NCBI RefSeq assembly: GCF_002257665.1
Contig: NZ_MQWB01000001.1
Coordinates: 942,515 to 1,006,514, forward strand
Source of the DNA: Rubricoccus marinus
GTDB lineage: Bacteria > Bacteroidota > Rhodothermia > Rhodothermales > Rubricoccaceae
DNA: 64,000 nucleotides
Direction: 5' to 3'
Both the position numbers and the translations under genes were made by a program. Shown here piece by piece: positions 48,563 through 57,732 of the stretch. Positions within the stretch are counted from its first letter, which is position 1. Each line of letters begins with the position of its first letter. The notes beneath the pieces were generated by a model. That model searched no databases and was not told where the DNA came from. It saw only the letters and a program-made list of their open reading frames with translations.

Positions 48563-50068
48563 CTACTGGCCCCCAACGCTGCGGCGGACGGCACGGCGCG
48601 GTCCCTCGCGTACCTCATCCCCGGCCGGTGCCGGTGCCGCCGTGCGCTCGCCGGTGCTCGGCGTCGCGCCGTAGAGGCCTGCGGGCTGCACGCCGTACGG
48701 CTGCGCGTCCTCGTTCCGCGGCAGCGGCACCATGCGCACGTCGTACTGCATCTGCGGCGCGAAGTTGGCGATCGCGACTGTCCCGCCGTCTGTGTTGCCG
48801 CCGAACATCCGGCGCACATCGTTCATGACGGTTGGCTGGGCCTGCACCTCGCCAGAGGCCTGCACGCTTTGCAGCGGCGCGAGGACGACGGGGATCTGCG
48901 GGTCGAAGGCCACGTTGCCGCTCATCGTCGCGCTGAGGTCGTCCTCCACGTCGTACAGGTCGAGGACGAGGTAGCGCGGGTTCGTCCCGAACTTGCCGGC
49001 CACGACCGCGGCCTCTGGCGCCGACTGGTTCCACAACGCACCGTTGAGGAAGAACAGGTTTTCGCGGATGGTGAGCTCGCCGCTGTCGCCGTCGGGCCAG
49101 TCGTGCTGGAAGACGCCGCCGGGGTTGTAGGCGAAGAGGTTGCGCTCGAACGCCGCCGCCGCGAACGACTGATCCGTGTGGAGCTCGATGGCCGAGACGT
49201 TGGACGAGGTCTGGTCCGGGTTGTACGGCCAGTTGAGCACGAACGAGTTGTGCCGCACGACGAGCTTGCCGAACGTCCGCAGCTTCGAGGGGTAGATCTG
49301 CGTCTCGAACGCGAGGAGGTTGTTGAGGAAGAAGTTGTTCGTGATGTGGACCTCCGCCTCTGGCGAGGCCGGCGTGATGGTGAGGCGGACCGCCGCGTGC
49401 GCGCCGTTGAGGAAGATGTTGTCCGCGACCGTCAGCCGGTTCACCGTCGCGCGGCCGAACGACATGAGCGGGTAGCTCCGCGACTGCCCTTTGAGGATGC
49501 TGTTGGTGCGCGCGTCGTACGCGTTGGACGGCGCCGCATCCAGGACCAGGCCGCTCACGACCAACTCGTTGAGCACGGACTTGTCCGTCATCTGGAAGAT
49601 GTCGCCATCGCGGCCGTAGACCGTCGTGAGGCGGACGGGGAAGCCAAACGGCTGGCGCCCGGAGAAGTCATCGTTGAAGCCGCCGAGCACTTTGAGCGTG
49701 CCGTTCGGGCTCTCGATCTTCGGCACCTTCCAGACACCAGAGGAGAACTGACCGGTGTACTCGCCGCCTGCGATGCCGACGAGGACGGTGAGCCCGTCGG
49801 TCTCGTTCATCAGCTCGGCCGCTTTCTCCAGGCCGCGCCAGAGCTTGCGCTCCACGAAGATGGTGGAGCCGTTCGCCTTGCTCTCCGCCGCCGTGTAGGC
49901 CGGCGTTCCACGGTCGGCGACGAGCACGAGGAGGGTGGAGGCGTCGGCCTCGGGCAGGCCCGGGTAGGCCTCTGGCGTGATGGGAGCCGCGGCGGCGAGC
50001 GCCAGCGGCGCGGCGGCGAGCAGCGCCAGAGGCGCGAGGAGTAGAAGGAAAAGGCGTCGGGTCCGCAT
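48563..50068 (-). CDS. secreted right-handed beta-helix protein
   Basis: The 501-residue protein has a signal peptide (about 1-28, L-A-L-A-A-A-A) and a parallel beta-helix core (about 40-420) with coil turns such as V-R-H-N-S-F-V-L-N, I-R-E-N-L-F-F-L-N and I-T-N-N-F-F-L-N-N. The plan is that of pectate-lyase-like or polysaccharide-binding proteins, but no catalytic residues can be picked out. No T9SS tail is present; the end is Arg/Pro/Ala-rich. The ATG at 50068 opens the signal; the open frame beyond only mirrors rsmA. Confidence 0.8.
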   Translation of the reverse strand: MRTRRLFLLLLAPLALLAAAPLALAAAAPITPEAYPGLPEADASTLLVLVADRGTPAYTAAESKANGSTIFVERKLWRGLEKAAELMNETDGLTVLVGIAGGEYTGQFSSGVWKVPKIESPNGTLKVLGGFNDDFSGRQPFGFPVRLTTVYGRDGDIFQMTDKSVLNELVVSGLVLDAAPSNAYDARTNSILKGQSRSYPLMSFGRATVNRLTVADNIFLNGAHAAVRLTITPASPEAEVHITNNFFLNNLLAFETQIYPSKLRTFGKLVVRHNSFVLNWPYNPDQTSSNVSAIELHTDQSFAAAAFERNLFAYNPGGVFQHDWPDGDSGELTIRENLFFLNGALWNQSAPEAAVVAGKFGTNPRYLVLDLYDVEDDLSATMSGNVAFDPQIPVVLAPLQSVQASGEVQAQPTVMNDVRRMFGGNTDGGTVAIANFAPQMQYDVRMVPLPRNEDAQPYGVQPAGLYGATPSTGERTAAPAPAGDEVREGPRRAVRRSVGGQ

Positions 50069-50146
50069 AGCGAGGGGGGAGGGGGCTACTCTGCCATGCG
50101 TCGTTCGGCGCCGCACCGGACCATCTGCCCCTCCCTCGTTTCCGCC

Positions 50147-50959
50147 ATGTCCGTCCGTCCCAAGAAAGGCCTGGGCCAGCACTTCCTCGCCGAGCCGTCG
50201 GTCGTCCGCCAGATCGTGGACGCCGTGAACGCGCCGCCAGAGGCGCAGGTCGTCGAGATCGGCCCCGGAGAGGGCGCCATGACGGGTGCGCTCCTGGCGC
50301 GCTACCCGGACCTCATCGCGCTGGAGATCGACGGCGAGGCGATTGCGCACCTCCGCCAGAAGCACCCCACGCTGGACCTCCGCGAGGGCGACGTGCTGGA
50401 CGTGGATTGGGCCGCACTCGCGCACTCGGCCGGGGCCGCCGCCGAGGCCTCTGGCGCCAGAGGCGAGAGCGCCGCGCGCCTCCACATTGTCGGCAACTTG
50501 CCGTACTACATCACCTCGCCCATCCTCTTCTCGCTCCTGGACGCGCGCGAGCACGTCGCGCGGGCGGTCGTGATGGTGCAGAAGGAGGTCGCGGACCGGA
50601 TCGTGGCGCCCGAGGGGAGCAAGACGTACGGGACGCTCTCGGTGTACTTCGCGCTGCTCGCGCGCGCCGAACTCCTCTTCGACGTGGACCGCCGCGCCTT
50701 CCGCCCGCCGCCCAACGTGGAGAGCGCCGTCGTCGCGATTGACTTCACGAACCCGCCAGAGGCGGGGCTAGATTCCGCCGCGCTCCGCCGCGTCGTCCGC
50801 GCGGCGTTCGGGCAGCGCCGCAAGATGCTGAGGAACAGCCTGAGGCCTCTGGCGCAGGAGACGGCGCGCGAGATCCCCGAGTGGGCCGCGACGCTGCGCC
50901 CGGAGCAGGTCTCGCCCGCCGACTTCGTCCGCCTTACCCACGCCTTTTTTTCGCCGTGA
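50147..50959 (+). CDS. rsmA: 16S rRNA (adenine1518/1519-N6)-dimethyltransferase
   Basis: The 270-residue protein is RsmA (KsgA): K-K-G-L-G-Q-H-F-L near the start, SAM motif I V-E-I-G-P-G-E-G-A-M-T about residue 45, and the catalytic N-L-P-Y-Y-I-T-S-P-I-L near 128. It dimethylates two adenines in helix 45 of 16S rRNA. An insertion E-A-S-G-A-R-G-E-S-A-A before the catalytic motif is encoded by an iterated-word palindrome in a loop that is shorter in homologues. The gene overlaps mgtE by four bases (GTGA). Confidence 0.95.
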   Translation: MSVRPKKGLGQHFLAEPSVVRQIVDAVNAPPEAQVVEIGPGEGAMTGALLARYPDLIALEIDGEAIAHLRQKHPTLDLREGDVLDVDWAALAHSAGAAAEASGARGESAARLHIVGNLPYYITSPILFSLLDAREHVARAVVMVQKEVADRIVAPEGSKTYGTLSVYFALLARAELLFDVDRRAFRPPPNVESAVVAIDFTNPPEAGLDSAALRRVVRAAFGQRRKMLRNSLRPLAQETAREIPEWAATLRPEQVSPADFVRLTHAFFSP

Positions 50960-52365
50960 CCGAGCCCACGACCCTGCCCGCGCCAGAGGCCCCGCCTGGG
51001 TCCGGCACCGCCTTCGAGGTCGACGACGAGCTCGTCCGCAACGTCGGCGTGCTCGTGGACGAGGGGCAGCGCGGCATGGTGCTCAACCTCGTCGCCGACC
51101 TCCGCCCGGCGGACCTCGCGCGGATCGTGGCGCACCTGCCTCTGGCGGACGCGCGGACGCTGTTCGACTGGATCCCGAGCGAGCAGACGGCCGACGTGCT
51201 GCCCGAGCTGGAAAGCGCGCTCCGCGGCGACCTCCTGGACGACCTCACCTCGCCCGAGATCGCCGCGCTCCTGGACCAGCTGGAGACCGACGACCAGGCC
51301 GACGTGCTGGGCGACCTCGCGGAGACCGACTCCGCGATGGCGGACGCGGTCCTGCCGCAACTGGAGGACGCCGCCGATGTCCGCCAGCTCCTCACCTACG
51401 GCGACGAGACCGCGGGCGGCCTCATGTCCACGGAGTACGTGGCCGTGCTGGAAACCGCGACCGTCGCCGAGGCCACCGAAGAGGTCCGCCGCCTCGCCGA
51501 AACGCTGGACGACGTCTACGTCGTCTACACCATCGACGCCAGAGGCTGCTTTGTGGGCTTCGTGACGCTGAAGCGGTTGCTCCTGGCGCCCTCGCGCACG
51601 CCTCTGGCGAAGATCGCCGAGACCGACGTGGTAACGGTGGAGGCGGACCTGGACCAGGAGGAAGTCGCCCGCATCATGGAGCGGTACGACCTCATCGCGC
51701 TGCCGGTCGTGAGCGCGAATGGTCACCTCCTGGGCCGCATCACGATTGACGACGTGGTGGACGTGATCCGCGAGGAGGCCGAAGAGGACCTCCAGCGCGC
51801 GGTCGGTATCACCGGCGACGAAGAGATCTCGTCCAGCATCTTCGCGGTGTCGCGAGGGCGCCTGGTGTGGTTGCTGCTCGGCCTGGGAGGCGCGTACATC
51901 TCCGGCCTCGTCATCGTCGGATTCGAGGACGCGCTGCAAGTCGCGCCCGTGCTCGCGCTGTTTATCCCCATCGTGATGGCGATGGCCGGCAACGCGGGGA
52001 TTCAGAGCAGCGCCATCGCCGTGCAAGGCCTGGCCTCTGGCGACATCTGGCGCTCCGACCTCGTGCGGCGCATCGGCAAAGAGCTGGGCGTGGCGCTGAT
52101 CAACGGGTTGGTCCTTTCGGTTGCGCTCGCGCTCATCGTCGTCGCCAGCGGCTTCGGCGACGACACGTCGCGGCTGGCCCTCACGGCCGGGCTCGCGCTC
52201 ATGGTCGTGATCGTGCTCTCCACGCTTGTCGGCGCAACGGTGCCTCTGGCGCTGTCCCGCATTGGCATCGACCCCGCGCTCGCGATGGGGCCGTTTATCA
52301 CGGTCTCGAACGACATCCTCGGCCTGACCATCTTTTTCGCCGTCGCGACCGTCTTGTACCTCTAG
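50956..52365 (+). CDS. mgtE: magnesium transporter MgtE
   Basis: The 469-residue protein has the MgtE plan: an N-domain of short helical repeats (about 30-140), two CBS domains (about 150-280), a plug helix, and five membrane helices (about 300-469) with P-I-V-M-A-M-A-G-N-A-G-I-Q-S-S, the Mg2+ pore signature. It is a Mg2+-gated channel. The GTG start at 50956 is chosen for its four-base overlap with the rsmA stop. Both CorA and MgtE are thus present within 13 kb. Confidence 0.94.
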   Translation: MTEPTTLPAPEAPPGSGTAFEVDDELVRNVGVLVDEGQRGMVLNLVADLRPADLARIVAHLPLADARTLFDWIPSEQTADVLPELESALRGDLLDDLTSPEIAALLDQLETDDQADVLGDLAETDSAMADAVLPQLEDAADVRQLLTYGDETAGGLMSTEYVAVLETATVAEATEEVRRLAETLDDVYVVYTIDARGCFVGFVTLKRLLLAPSRTPLAKIAETDVVTVEADLDQEEVARIMERYDLIALPVVSANGHLLGRITIDDVVDVIREEAEEDLQRAVGITGDEEISSSIFAVSRGRLVWLLLGLGGAYISGLVIVGFEDALQVAPVLALFIPIVMAMAGNAGIQSSAIAVQGLASGDIWRSDLVRRIGKELGVALINGLVLSVALALIVVASGFGDDTSRLALTAGLALMVVIVLSTLVGATVPLALSRIGIDPALAMGPFITVSNDILGLTIFFAVATVLYL

Positions 52366-52492
52366 CGACCGCTCCTCCGGCGGCGCGCCGGGTGAGTCCT
52401 CGCGCTGGCGGATCAGGCGGGCCTCTCGCGAGGGGCCCGCCGCACGATCGGCAGGCGCTCGTCGTTTATTGAGGGCGATCCCACCTCACATC

Positions 52493-53083
52493 ATGTCCCG
52501 CCCGCCCGGCCCCCCGCTCACCGAAGCCCTCCGCCGCGCGCAGAGCGGCGACGAGGTCGCGATGGACTCGCTGCTCCCGTTCGTGTACGACGAGCTCCAG
52601 TCTCTCGCGGCGCAGCAGCTCCGGCAGGAACGGTCCGCGCACACGCTCAACGCGACGGCGCTGGTACATGAGGCGTACCTCAAGCTGATCAACCAGCGCG
52701 ACGCCAGCTGGCAGAACCGCGCCCACTTTTTCGGCATCGCATCCATCGCCATGCGCCGCGTGCTGATCCAGTACGCCGAGCGGCGGGGGGCGGCCAAACG
52801 GGGCGGGGGCGTGGCCGCGGTCACGCTAATCGAGGACGGCATCGCGCGAGAGGCCCCTACCGAGCACCTGCTCGCGCTCGACGAAGCCCTGACGCGCCTC
52901 GGCGTGTTCGCCGAGCGCGCTGCCCGCGTGGTCGAGATGCGCTTCTTTGGTGGCCTCAGCCAGGACGAGATCGCCGAAGCCCTCGGCGTCTCCGTCCCCA
53001 CCGTGCAGCGCGATTGGAAAACCGCCCGCGCGTGGCTGGCCCGCGAACTGAGCGACGACGTGTTCACGCCAGAGGCCTCCTGA
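52493..53083 (+). CDS. ECF-type sigma factor (TIGR02999-like)
   Basis: The 196-residue protein is a compact sigma-70 family factor with region 2 (A-L-V-H-E-A-Y-L-K-L and F-F-G-I-A-S-I-A-M-R-R) and region 4 (V-E-M-R-F-F-G-G-L-S-Q-D-E-I-A-E-A-L-G-V plus the helix-turn-helix). The L-Q-x-L-A-A-Q-Q-L-R start of the domain and the lack of an anti-sigma gene are typical for the TIGR02999 group, usually found next to Ser/Thr kinases in Acidobacteria, Planctomycetes and Rhodothermota. The ATG at 52493 is chosen; 8 in-frame upstream residues are left out. The kinase gene starts 36 bp later. Confidence 0.9.
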   Translation: MSRPPGPPLTEALRRAQSGDEVAMDSLLPFVYDELQSLAAQQLRQERSAHTLNATALVHEAYLKLINQRDASWQNRAHFFGIASIAMRRVLIQYAERRGAAKRGGGVAAVTLIEDGIAREAPTEHLLALDEALTRLGVFAERAARVVEMRFFGGLSQDEIAEALGVSVPTVQRDWKTARAWLARELSDDVFTPEAS

Positions 53084-53119
53084 TCTCTCCTGCGGCCCTC
53101 GCCGCATTCCCCTCCCCGC

Positions 53120-55705
53120 ATGACGCCCGACCTCTGGTCTAGAGTCCAGGACCTCTTCCTCGCCGCGCAGGAGCAGCCTGAGGCGCAGCGGGCGAACTTC
53201 GTGCGGCGCGAAGCGGCGGGCGACGAGCCTCTGGCGCGCGAGGTGCTCTCCCTACTGGGTGTGGACGCATCCGGCGTGCTGGAAGGCAGCGCAGTAGAGG
53301 CGCTCGGTGACGAGGGGCTGCGCGAGATCACGAGCGGGCTGGCCGTCGGCGAACGCCTCGGTCCGTACCGGATCGGCGAGGAGATCGGGCGCGGCGGCAT
53401 GGGCACCGTGTACCGCGCCGAGCGCGCCGACGGGGCGTTCGAGCAGACCGTCGCGCTCAAGCTGGTCAAGCGCGGGATGGACACGGACGCCGTGCTGCGG
53501 CGCTTCGAGGCCGAGCGGCGGATCCTCGCGCGGCTGGAGCACCCCGGCATCGCGCGGCTCCTGGACGGTGGGCAGACCCGGGACGGCCGCCCGTACCTCG
53601 TCATGGAGTACGTAGAAGGCGAGCCGATCACGGACTACTGCGACCGCCAGAGGCTGGGCGTGGACGCGCGCCTCGCGCTGTTCCGACAGGTGTGCGAGGC
53701 CGTGCAGTACGCGCACCACCGGCTCGTCGTCCACCGCGACCTCAAGCCCGGCAACGTGCTCGTGGCCTCTGGCGACGCCGGGCCCCGCGTCAAGCTCCTC
53801 GACTTCGGCATCGCGCGGCTGCTCACCGACGATGCGGAAGAGCCGCTGACGGTCCTCACCGCGCCCGGACAGCTGTTGCTCACGCCCGAGTACGCCGCCC
53901 CCGAGCAGGTCCTCGGCGGCACGATCTCGACCGCGACCGACGTGTACGCGCTGGGTGTGTTGCTCTACGAACTCCTTACCGGCCGGCGCCCGTACACGTT
54001 CGACGCGCGTACGCCGGGCGTGATCGAGCACGTCGTGGCGACGGTCCAGCCGCCGCGGCCGAGCACGGTGGTGGGCACGCCGCCCGACGCGCCCACGCCG
54101 CCAGAGGCCTCTGGCGAGGCGGACTCCGCCAGAGGCGCTAGGCCGAGCGGCACGCAAAGCCTCAGAGGCGACACGATGGACACGCACGGCTCCACGGTGG
54201 ACCGCTTGCGTCGGCGCATCGCGGGGGACTTGGATGTGATCTGCTTGATGGCGCTCCGAAAGGAGCCGGAGCGCCGGTACGCGTCGGTAGAGGCGCTCGT
54301 GGGCGACCTCAAGCGCCACGAGGAAAGCCTGCCGGTTCTCGCCCGGCCGGACACGGTGGGCTACCGCGCGCGCTCGTTTGCCCGCAGGCACCGCGTGGGG
54401 CTCCTGGCGGCCGCGACCTCTGGCGCGGTGATCGCGCTCGTGACGGCGGCGGCGTTTGTGCGCGTGGGCGCGGAGCGCGACCGAGCCGAGACCGAGGCGC
54501 AGACGTCCTCGGAGGTGTCGGCGTTGCTCGCGGGCATCTTCACCGGCGCCGATCCCACACAGACGCGGGGCGCCGACGTGACCGCGCGCGAGTTGCTCGC
54601 GGCGGGAATCGACCGCGTGCGAGCCGATCTAGCGGACGAGCCCGAGGTGCAAGCCCACATGCTCCACTCCATCGGCGACGTGTACTCCCGCTTGGACGAG
54701 TTCGAGGCGGCGGAGAGCGCGCTCGATGAGGCGCTCGCGTTACGCCGAAGGGTGCACGGGACGAACCACCCCAACGTGGGCGTAACGCTCGGCGCGCTCG
54801 GTCACTTGTACGAGCGGCAGGGGCGCTACGCCGACGCCAGAGGCGTCAACCAGCAGGCGTCCGATATTCTCCACGAGCACGCCGGTACGCACAAGGCCGA
54901 GCTCGCGGATGTGCTCCACAACCTCGCGCACTCCGAGATGCGGCTTGTCGAGGTGGAGAGCGCTCTGGCGCACATCGAGGAGGCCATCGCACTCAAGCGC
55001 GAGGTGTTTGGGCCGCGCTCTGCCGAGGTCGCGTACAGCATGAACGTGCTCGGCGACGTGCTGAACTTCGCGGACCGCCTGGACGAGTCCGAGGCCGTGC
55101 ACCTCGAAACGCTCGCGATCCGCGAGGAGACCATCGGGACCGAGCACATGCACACGTCCCACACGTACCACAACCTCGCGGCGACCTATCGCGAGATGGA
55201 GCGCTGGCCCGAGGCCGAGCGCTTCTACCGCGAGGCGCTCCGCGTCAAGCGCATCCATTACGGCGAGGGCGGGCTGGAAACGGCGCAGACGGTCAGCCAA
55301 CTCGGTTACTCCGTGGCCATGCAGGGCCGGTTCGATGAGGCGGAGCGGCTGCACAGCCAGGCGATCGCTACGGTCGGGCGCGTGGGCAACGCGAATGGCT
55401 CCATCGTGGCGCCCATGCTCGCCCGGCGCCGGGAGGTGCTGATGGAGGAGGGGCGGTACGCCGAGGCCGAGGCGGCCGGCCGCCAGGGGCTCCGCCTCTG
55501 GCGCGAGTCCATCGCCGAGCCGACGCCCTGGGTGCCCCGCTGGGTGCTGGGTATCGGCGCCGCCGTGGCCGCCCAGGGCCGGAACGCCGAAGCCGCCCGC
55601 CTCATCGAGCAAAGCCGCGGGCTGTGCAGCAGCCTGGCGCACGAGCGCCAGCGGCTCACCTGCGTTGCCGACGCCGACGCCGCGGCGGCAGACCTCGGCG
55701 CCTGA
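53120..55705 (+). CDS. membrane Ser/Thr protein kinase with TPR sensor
   Basis: The 861-residue protein has an 85-residue N-terminal leader, a Hanks-type kinase domain (about 85-390) and a transmembrane helix near 425-445. About eight TPRs of the kinesin-light-chain type follow in the outer part (about 510-800; H-P-N-V-G-V-T-L-G-A-L-G-H-L and L-H-N-L-A-H-S). Kinase motifs are complete: G-R-G-G-M-G-T-V-Y, the Lys in V-A-L-K-L-V, H-R-D-L-K-P-G-N-V-L, D-F-G-I-A-R and the Ala-Pro-Glu of subdomain VIII. A Pro/Ser/Gly linker around 320-350 carries three iterated words. It presumably regulates, or is expressed with, the sigma factor just upstream. Confidence 0.92.
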   Translation: MTPDLWSRVQDLFLAAQEQPEAQRANFVRREAAGDEPLAREVLSLLGVDASGVLEGSAVEALGDEGLREITSGLAVGERLGPYRIGEEIGRGGMGTVYRAERADGAFEQTVALKLVKRGMDTDAVLRRFEAERRILARLEHPGIARLLDGGQTRDGRPYLVMEYVEGEPITDYCDRQRLGVDARLALFRQVCEAVQYAHHRLVVHRDLKPGNVLVASGDAGPRVKLLDFGIARLLTDDAEEPLTVLTAPGQLLLTPEYAAPEQVLGGTISTATDVYALGVLLYELLTGRRPYTFDARTPGVIEHVVATVQPPRPSTVVGTPPDAPTPPEASGEADSARGARPSGTQSLRGDTMDTHGSTVDRLRRRIAGDLDVICLMALRKEPERRYASVEALVGDLKRHEESLPVLARPDTVGYRARSFARRHRVGLLAAATSGAVIALVTAAAFVRVGAERDRAETEAQTSSEVSALLAGIFTGADPTQTRGADVTARELLAAGIDRVRADLADEPEVQAHMLHSIGDVYSRLDEFEAAESALDEALALRRRVHGTNHPNVGVTLGALGHLYERQGRYADARGVNQQASDILHEHAGTHKAELADVLHNLAHSEMRLVEVESALAHIEEAIALKREVFGPRSAEVAYSMNVLGDVLNFADRLDESEAVHLETLAIREETIGTEHMHTSHTYHNLAATYREMERWPEAERFYREALRVKRIHYGEGGLETAQTVSQLGYSVAMQGRFDEAERLHSQAIATVGRVGNANGSIVAPMLARRREVLMEEGRYAEAEAAGRQGLRLWRESIAEPTPWVPRWVLGIGAAVAAQGRNAEAARLIEQSRGLCSSLAHERQRLTCVADADAAAADLGA

Positions 55706-55728
55706 GAGCGCCTCGCCCCCAGTGTCTT

Positions 55729-55805
55729 GTCATCGCGAGCGAAGCGCGGCGATCTCGCGACGCCGACGCAGGCTTGGCGGAATGCCGTATCGCCGCGCTC
55801 CTCGC
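55729..55805. repeat. imperfect inverted repeat of the GTCATCGCGAGCG type
   Basis: GCGAGCGAAGCGCGGCGAT (55735-55753) faces ATCGCCGCGCTCCTCGC (55789-55805); they pair with a two-base gap. The opening GTCATCGCGAGC resembles that of the element at 10923. It lies 23 bp past the kinase stop and may end that transcript. Confidence 0.5.
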
Positions 55806-55905
55806 CAGAGGCCTGGCCTCTGGCGCCATTCGCGCGAGCTGGCCGCCAGAGGCCGCATCCACGGGGCGCAAACTGGCGATCTTCAGCGCCCTCTTCCCTC
55901 CCGAT

Positions 55906-56505
55906 ATGTCCACGCTTACTGCCGTCCGCAAAGGAAACGTCGTCGCGATCGCGTCCGAGGCGCTCACCACGTTTGAAGACACGCGCCTGCCGTTCGACAA
56001 CGACGCGGCGCCCGAGAAGATTTTCGCCGTCGAGACGACGCAGGGCACGGCGTACGTGGGCGTGGTCGGGTACACGGCGCACTTCCTGGTGCTCAAGCAA
56101 GCCCTGGAAGACTTCTCCAGCAGCGACGAGGGGCTGGACCTGTCCTCGCGAGAGGCCGTCTTCGAGACGTTCCGCCAGCTCCATCCCATCCTGAAGGAGA
56201 GCTACTTCCTGCTCCCGGAGTCCGGCCAGGAAGGCGACCCGTACGAGTCCAGCCAGGCCTCGGTCCTGATCGCGAGCCCCGGCGGCATCTTCGGCGTGTA
56301 CGACATGCGCGAGGTGCACGGCTACAAGCGCTACTGGGCGATGGGCTCCGGCTACCCGTACGCCCTCGGCGCGATGTGGGCGCGCTACGACGACCTGGAG
56401 CCGGGGCCTCTGGCGACGCTCGGCGCCGAGGCGGGCATCGCGTTCGACCGGTCGAGCGACGGCCCGGTCATGGTCTACGAGGTCGCGCTCGCACCAGGCG
56501 AGTAG
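55906..56505 (+). CDS. Ntn-hydrolase-like (HslV/proteasome-related) protein
   Basis: The 199-residue protein opens with S-T-L-T-A-V-R-K-G-N-V-V-A-I-A-S-E-A, which resembles the N-terminal beta strands of HslV/20S proteasome-like Ntn hydrolases (T-x-x-A-x-x-x-G ... A-x-D), and later has G-G-I-F-G-V-Y-D, W-A-M-G-S-G-Y-P-Y-A-L-G and D-D-L-E-P. The G-S-G-x-x-x-A-L-G pattern is also seen in proteasome beta subunits. If the Met is removed, Ser2 or Thr3 could be the nucleophile, but this is uncertain. It stands alone without HslU or a Pup system. The ATG at 55906 is chosen because homology starts there. Confidence 0.68.
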   Translation: MSTLTAVRKGNVVAIASEALTTFEDTRLPFDNDAAPEKIFAVETTQGTAYVGVVGYTAHFLVLKQALEDFSSSDEGLDLSSREAVFETFRQLHPILKESYFLLPESGQEGDPYESSQASVLIASPGGIFGVYDMREVHGYKRYWAMGSGYPYALGAMWARYDDLEPGPLATLGAEAGIAFDRSSDGPVMVYEVALAPGE

Positions 56506-56520
56506 GAGGTGCGGCCGGTC

Positions 56521-56538
56521 GCCTCTGGCGCCAGAGGC
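56521..56538. repeat. 18-bp palindrome between convergent genes
   Basis: GCCTCTGGCGCCAGAGGC fills the 32-bp gap between the Ntn-like gene (stop 56505) and the minus-strand aldo/keto reductase, whose stop codon it touches. A shared bidirectional 3' hairpin is likely. Confidence 0.9.
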
Positions 56539-57545
56539 TAGGCGAGGATCGCGTCGATGCGCGCGATCTCGTCCTCCGCCAGAGGCGGCTGGGACAGCAT
56601 CGCCACGGCCTCCTCGATCTGCTCCGCGCGGCTGGCGCCGATCAGTGTGGACGTGACCTCGGGGCGGCGGCGCGTCCACGCGAGCGCGAGCTGCGCCATG
56701 CTCTGGTTGCGCTCACGGGCAATCTCGCGGAGTGCGCGGACGATTCCAATGACGTCGTCCGTTACCTGGTCCTCGCGCAAGAAGCCCGAAGCCTTCGCGG
56801 CACGCGAGTCTTCCGGAATACCGTCCAGGTACTTGTCGGTCAGAAGTCCCTGCGCCAGAGGCGAGAACACGATGGCGCCGACGCCCTCGTCTTCCAGCAC
56901 GCCAAACAGCTCGGCCTCTGGCGCGCGCTCCAACATGGAGTACTTGGGCTGGTGGATCAGGAGCGGTGCGCCCATGTCTTCCAGCAGTGCCGCCGCCTCG
57001 CGGGTGGCCTGGGGCGGGTAGTTGGAGATCCCCGTGTAGATAGCCTTGCCGGCGTGGACGGCGTGGGCCAGCGCGCCCATCGTTTCCGCCAGAGGCGTCT
57101 CGGGGTCGTAGCGGTGGCTGTAGAAGATGTCGACGTAGTCGATCCCCATGCGCGAGAGGCTCTGGTCCAGACTCGCGAGGAGGTACTTCCGCGATCCCCA
57201 CTCGCCGTACGGCCCGGGCATCATGCGGTAGCCGGCTTTGGTCGAGATGAGAAGCTCGTCCCGGTACGGCGCGAGGTCTTCGGCGAGGATGCGGCCAAAG
57301 GTTGCCTCGGCGGAGCCAAACTCGGGGCCGTAGTTGTTCGCGAGGTCGAAGTGCGTGATGCCGAGGTCGAAGGCGCGGAGCGCCATCGCGCGGGCGTTCT
57401 CGTAGGGGTCTACGCTCCCGAAGTTGTGCCAGAGCCCGAGCGAGATCGGCGGCAGCTTGAGTCCGCTCTGGCCGCAGCGGACGTACTCCATGCTGCTGTA
57501 GCGGTCGGCGGCAGGGGCGTAGGGAGGAGCGGACCGATAGAGCAT
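56538..57545 (-). CDS. aldo/keto reductase (L-glyceraldehyde 3-phosphate reductase-like)
   Basis: The 335-residue protein has the AKR barrel with the catalytic tetrad: Asp and Tyr in F-D-L-A-N-N-Y-G, Lys in I-S-T-K-A-G, His in Y-S-H-R-Y-D-P, and the NADPH loop G-A-S-R-A-E-Q near the end. The close match in pattern is to the YghZ/Gpr group (AKR14), which reduces L-glyceraldehyde 3-phosphate and methylglyoxal with NADPH; the substrate here is not proven. M-L-Y-R-S at the start may be extra, but no later Met gives a better fit. Confidence 0.9.
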   Translation of the reverse strand: MLYRSAPPYAPAADRYSSMEYVRCGQSGLKLPPISLGLWHNFGSVDPYENARAMALRAFDLGITHFDLANNYGPEFGSAEATFGRILAEDLAPYRDELLISTKAGYRMMPGPYGEWGSRKYLLASLDQSLSRMGIDYVDIFYSHRYDPETPLAETMGALAHAVHAGKAIYTGISNYPPQATREAAALLEDMGAPLLIHQPKYSMLERAPEAELFGVLEDEGVGAIVFSPLAQGLLTDKYLDGIPEDSRAAKASGFLREDQVTDDVIGIVRALREIARERNQSMAQLALAWTRRRPEVTSTLIGASRAEQIEEAVAMLSQPPLAEDEIARIDAILA

Positions 57546-57732
57546 GGGGAGGGGGGCGTCTGGCGCCAGAGGCTACGGCCGTTGCGGGGCGCGCACCAGG
57601 ACTTGGACGCGCCGGGCTAACGCGGCAAAACCGGAGCGGGAGCGTAACCCTCGCGCGCGCGCGCACGTACGCGGGACCTCACCCCACGGCGCCCGTCCGT
57701 ACCATGTCCGGCGCCCCTTTCCCGCACCGGCC

